Below, in pieces: positions 5,276 through 5,835 of a stretch of 5,835 nucleotides of DNA; positions within the stretch are counted from its first letter, which is position 1; every line of letters begins with the position of its first letter. Where the stretch lies: NCBI GenBank assembly GCA_020852035.1, contig JADZBR010000148.1:1-5835 (forward strand). The letters are read 5' to 3'. The notes beneath the pieces are model-generated. The model had not been told where the DNA came from. It ran no database searches and was given only the letters and a program-made list of their open reading frames with translations. The stretch is from Caulobacteraceae bacterium. GTDB lineage: Bacteria > Pseudomonadota > Alphaproteobacteria > Caulobacterales > Caulobacteraceae. The position numbers were made by a program, and so were the translations under genes.

Positions 5276-5835
5276 CCGCCCCCGGCGCCTCTCTGGAAGC
5301 TCTCGACCAGCGAGCCCGAGACCAGCCGCCAGCCGTCGACCAGCACGAAGAAGATCAGCTTGAACGGCAGGCTGATGATCACCGGCGGCAGCATCATCAT
5401 GCCCATGCTCATCAGCACGCTGGCGACCACCAGATCGATCACCAGAAAGGGAACGAAGAGCAGGAAGCCGATCTCGAACGCGCGCTTCAGCTCCGAGAGC
5501 ATGAACGCCGGCGTCACCACCCGCAGGGGCGTCTCCTGGATATTGGCCGGCCGCTCGATGCGCGAGAGGCGCACGAAAAGGGCGAGGTCCTCTCGCCCCA
5601 CCTGGCTCAGCATGAACTGCTTCACCGGCGCCCCGGCCGCGTCGAACGCCTGCGGCAATTCCATCTGCTGATCGAGCAGCGGGCGGATGCCCTCGTCGTA
5701 GCTGCGTTGGAAGGTCGGCCCCATGACGATGGCGGTGCGGAAGAGGGCCAGGCTGACGATCACCGCGTTGGGCGGGCTCTGCTGCAGGCCAAGCGCGGTG
5801 CGGAGCAGGGAGAGCACCACCACGATCCGCACGAA
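5272..5835 (-). CDS. fliP: Flagellar type III export gate protein FliP (C-terminal 187 residues, cut by window edge)
   Basis: FliP forms, with FliQ and FliR, the membrane core of the flagellar protein export gate. The frame is open to the right edge, where it begins FVRIVVVLSLLRTALGLQQS followed by PPNAVIVSLALF; the GTG near the edge is an internal valine, so the true start is outside. Both FliP signatures are present: PAFMLSELKRAFEIGF (109-124 of the visible part) and IDLVVASVLMSMGMMMLPP (133-151). They are followed by the usual SLPFKLIFFVLVDGWRLVSG. Hydrophobic segments lie at about 25-40, 122-145 and 150-175. The C-terminus runs a few residues past the usual end as QRGAGGG, then meets a stop supplied by the repeat. 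Arg33 in ALFRT replaces a residue that is normally hydrophobic. The gene points toward the flgF operon and does not belong to it. Confidence 0.97.
   Translation of the reverse strand, partial: FVRIVVVLSLLRTALGLQQSPPNAVIVSLALFRTAIVMGPTFQRSYDEGIRPLLDQQMELPQAFDAAGAPVKQFMLSQVGREDLALFVRLSRIERPANIQETPLRVVTPAFMLSELKRAFEIGFLLFVPFLVIDLVVASVLMSMGMMMLPPVIISLPFKLIFFVLVDGWRLVSGSLVESFQRGAGGG

Noticed and set aside
5830..5832. GTG near the right edge as the fliP start
   Set aside because: It is an internal valine of a conserved N-terminal segment (FVRIVVVLSLL); the frame continues past the edge.

Overview
The window is a flagellar gene cluster from a high-GC alphaproteobacterium, almost certainly a member of the Caulobacterales (Caulobacter/Phenylobacterium type). 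The evidence is the divergent fliL-fliM / flgF-flgG-flgA-flgH layout, protein sequences typical of that order, a sigma-54 promoter ahead of flgF, CtrA-like TTAA half-sites ahead of fliL, and two kinds of short palindromic repeats common in these genomes. The assignment rests on recognition of families and gene order, not on a database search.

Layout from left to right: fliM (minus, cut by the left edge) and fliL (minus) form a leftward operon. A 221-base divergent control region (1279-1499) holds a CtrA-like box for fliL, a candidate FlbD (ftr) palindrome and a near-consensus sigma-54 promoter for flgF. The rightward operon follows: flgF (proximal rod), flgG (distal rod), flgA (P-ring chaperone), flgH (L-ring lipoprotein) and an uncharacterised 160-residue lipoprotein. 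A double-hairpin repeat separates this operon from convergent fliP (minus, export gate, cut by the right edge). flgI (P-ring subunit) is not in the window.

Together the genes cover the outward axis of the basal body: FliM (C-ring switch), FliL (stator-associated membrane protein), FliP (export gate), FlgF/FlgG (rod), FlgA (P-ring assembly) and FlgH (L ring). The regulatory sites fit the known Caulobacter hierarchy, in which early CtrA-controlled fliLM is followed by later sigma-54/FlbD-controlled rod and ring genes.

The most unusual feature is a 97-base, nearly perfect palindromic repeat (3050-3146) lying inside the 5' end of flgA. It is translated in frame and supplies about 32 of the first 35 residues, including the basic n-region and part of the hydrophobic core of the FlgA signal peptide. 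Other points of interest are a repeat whose two ends provide the stop codons of both convergent genes, a set of alternating hairpins that could hide the ribosome binding site of the terminal lipoprotein gene, and that lipoprotein itself, which has no function I can name.
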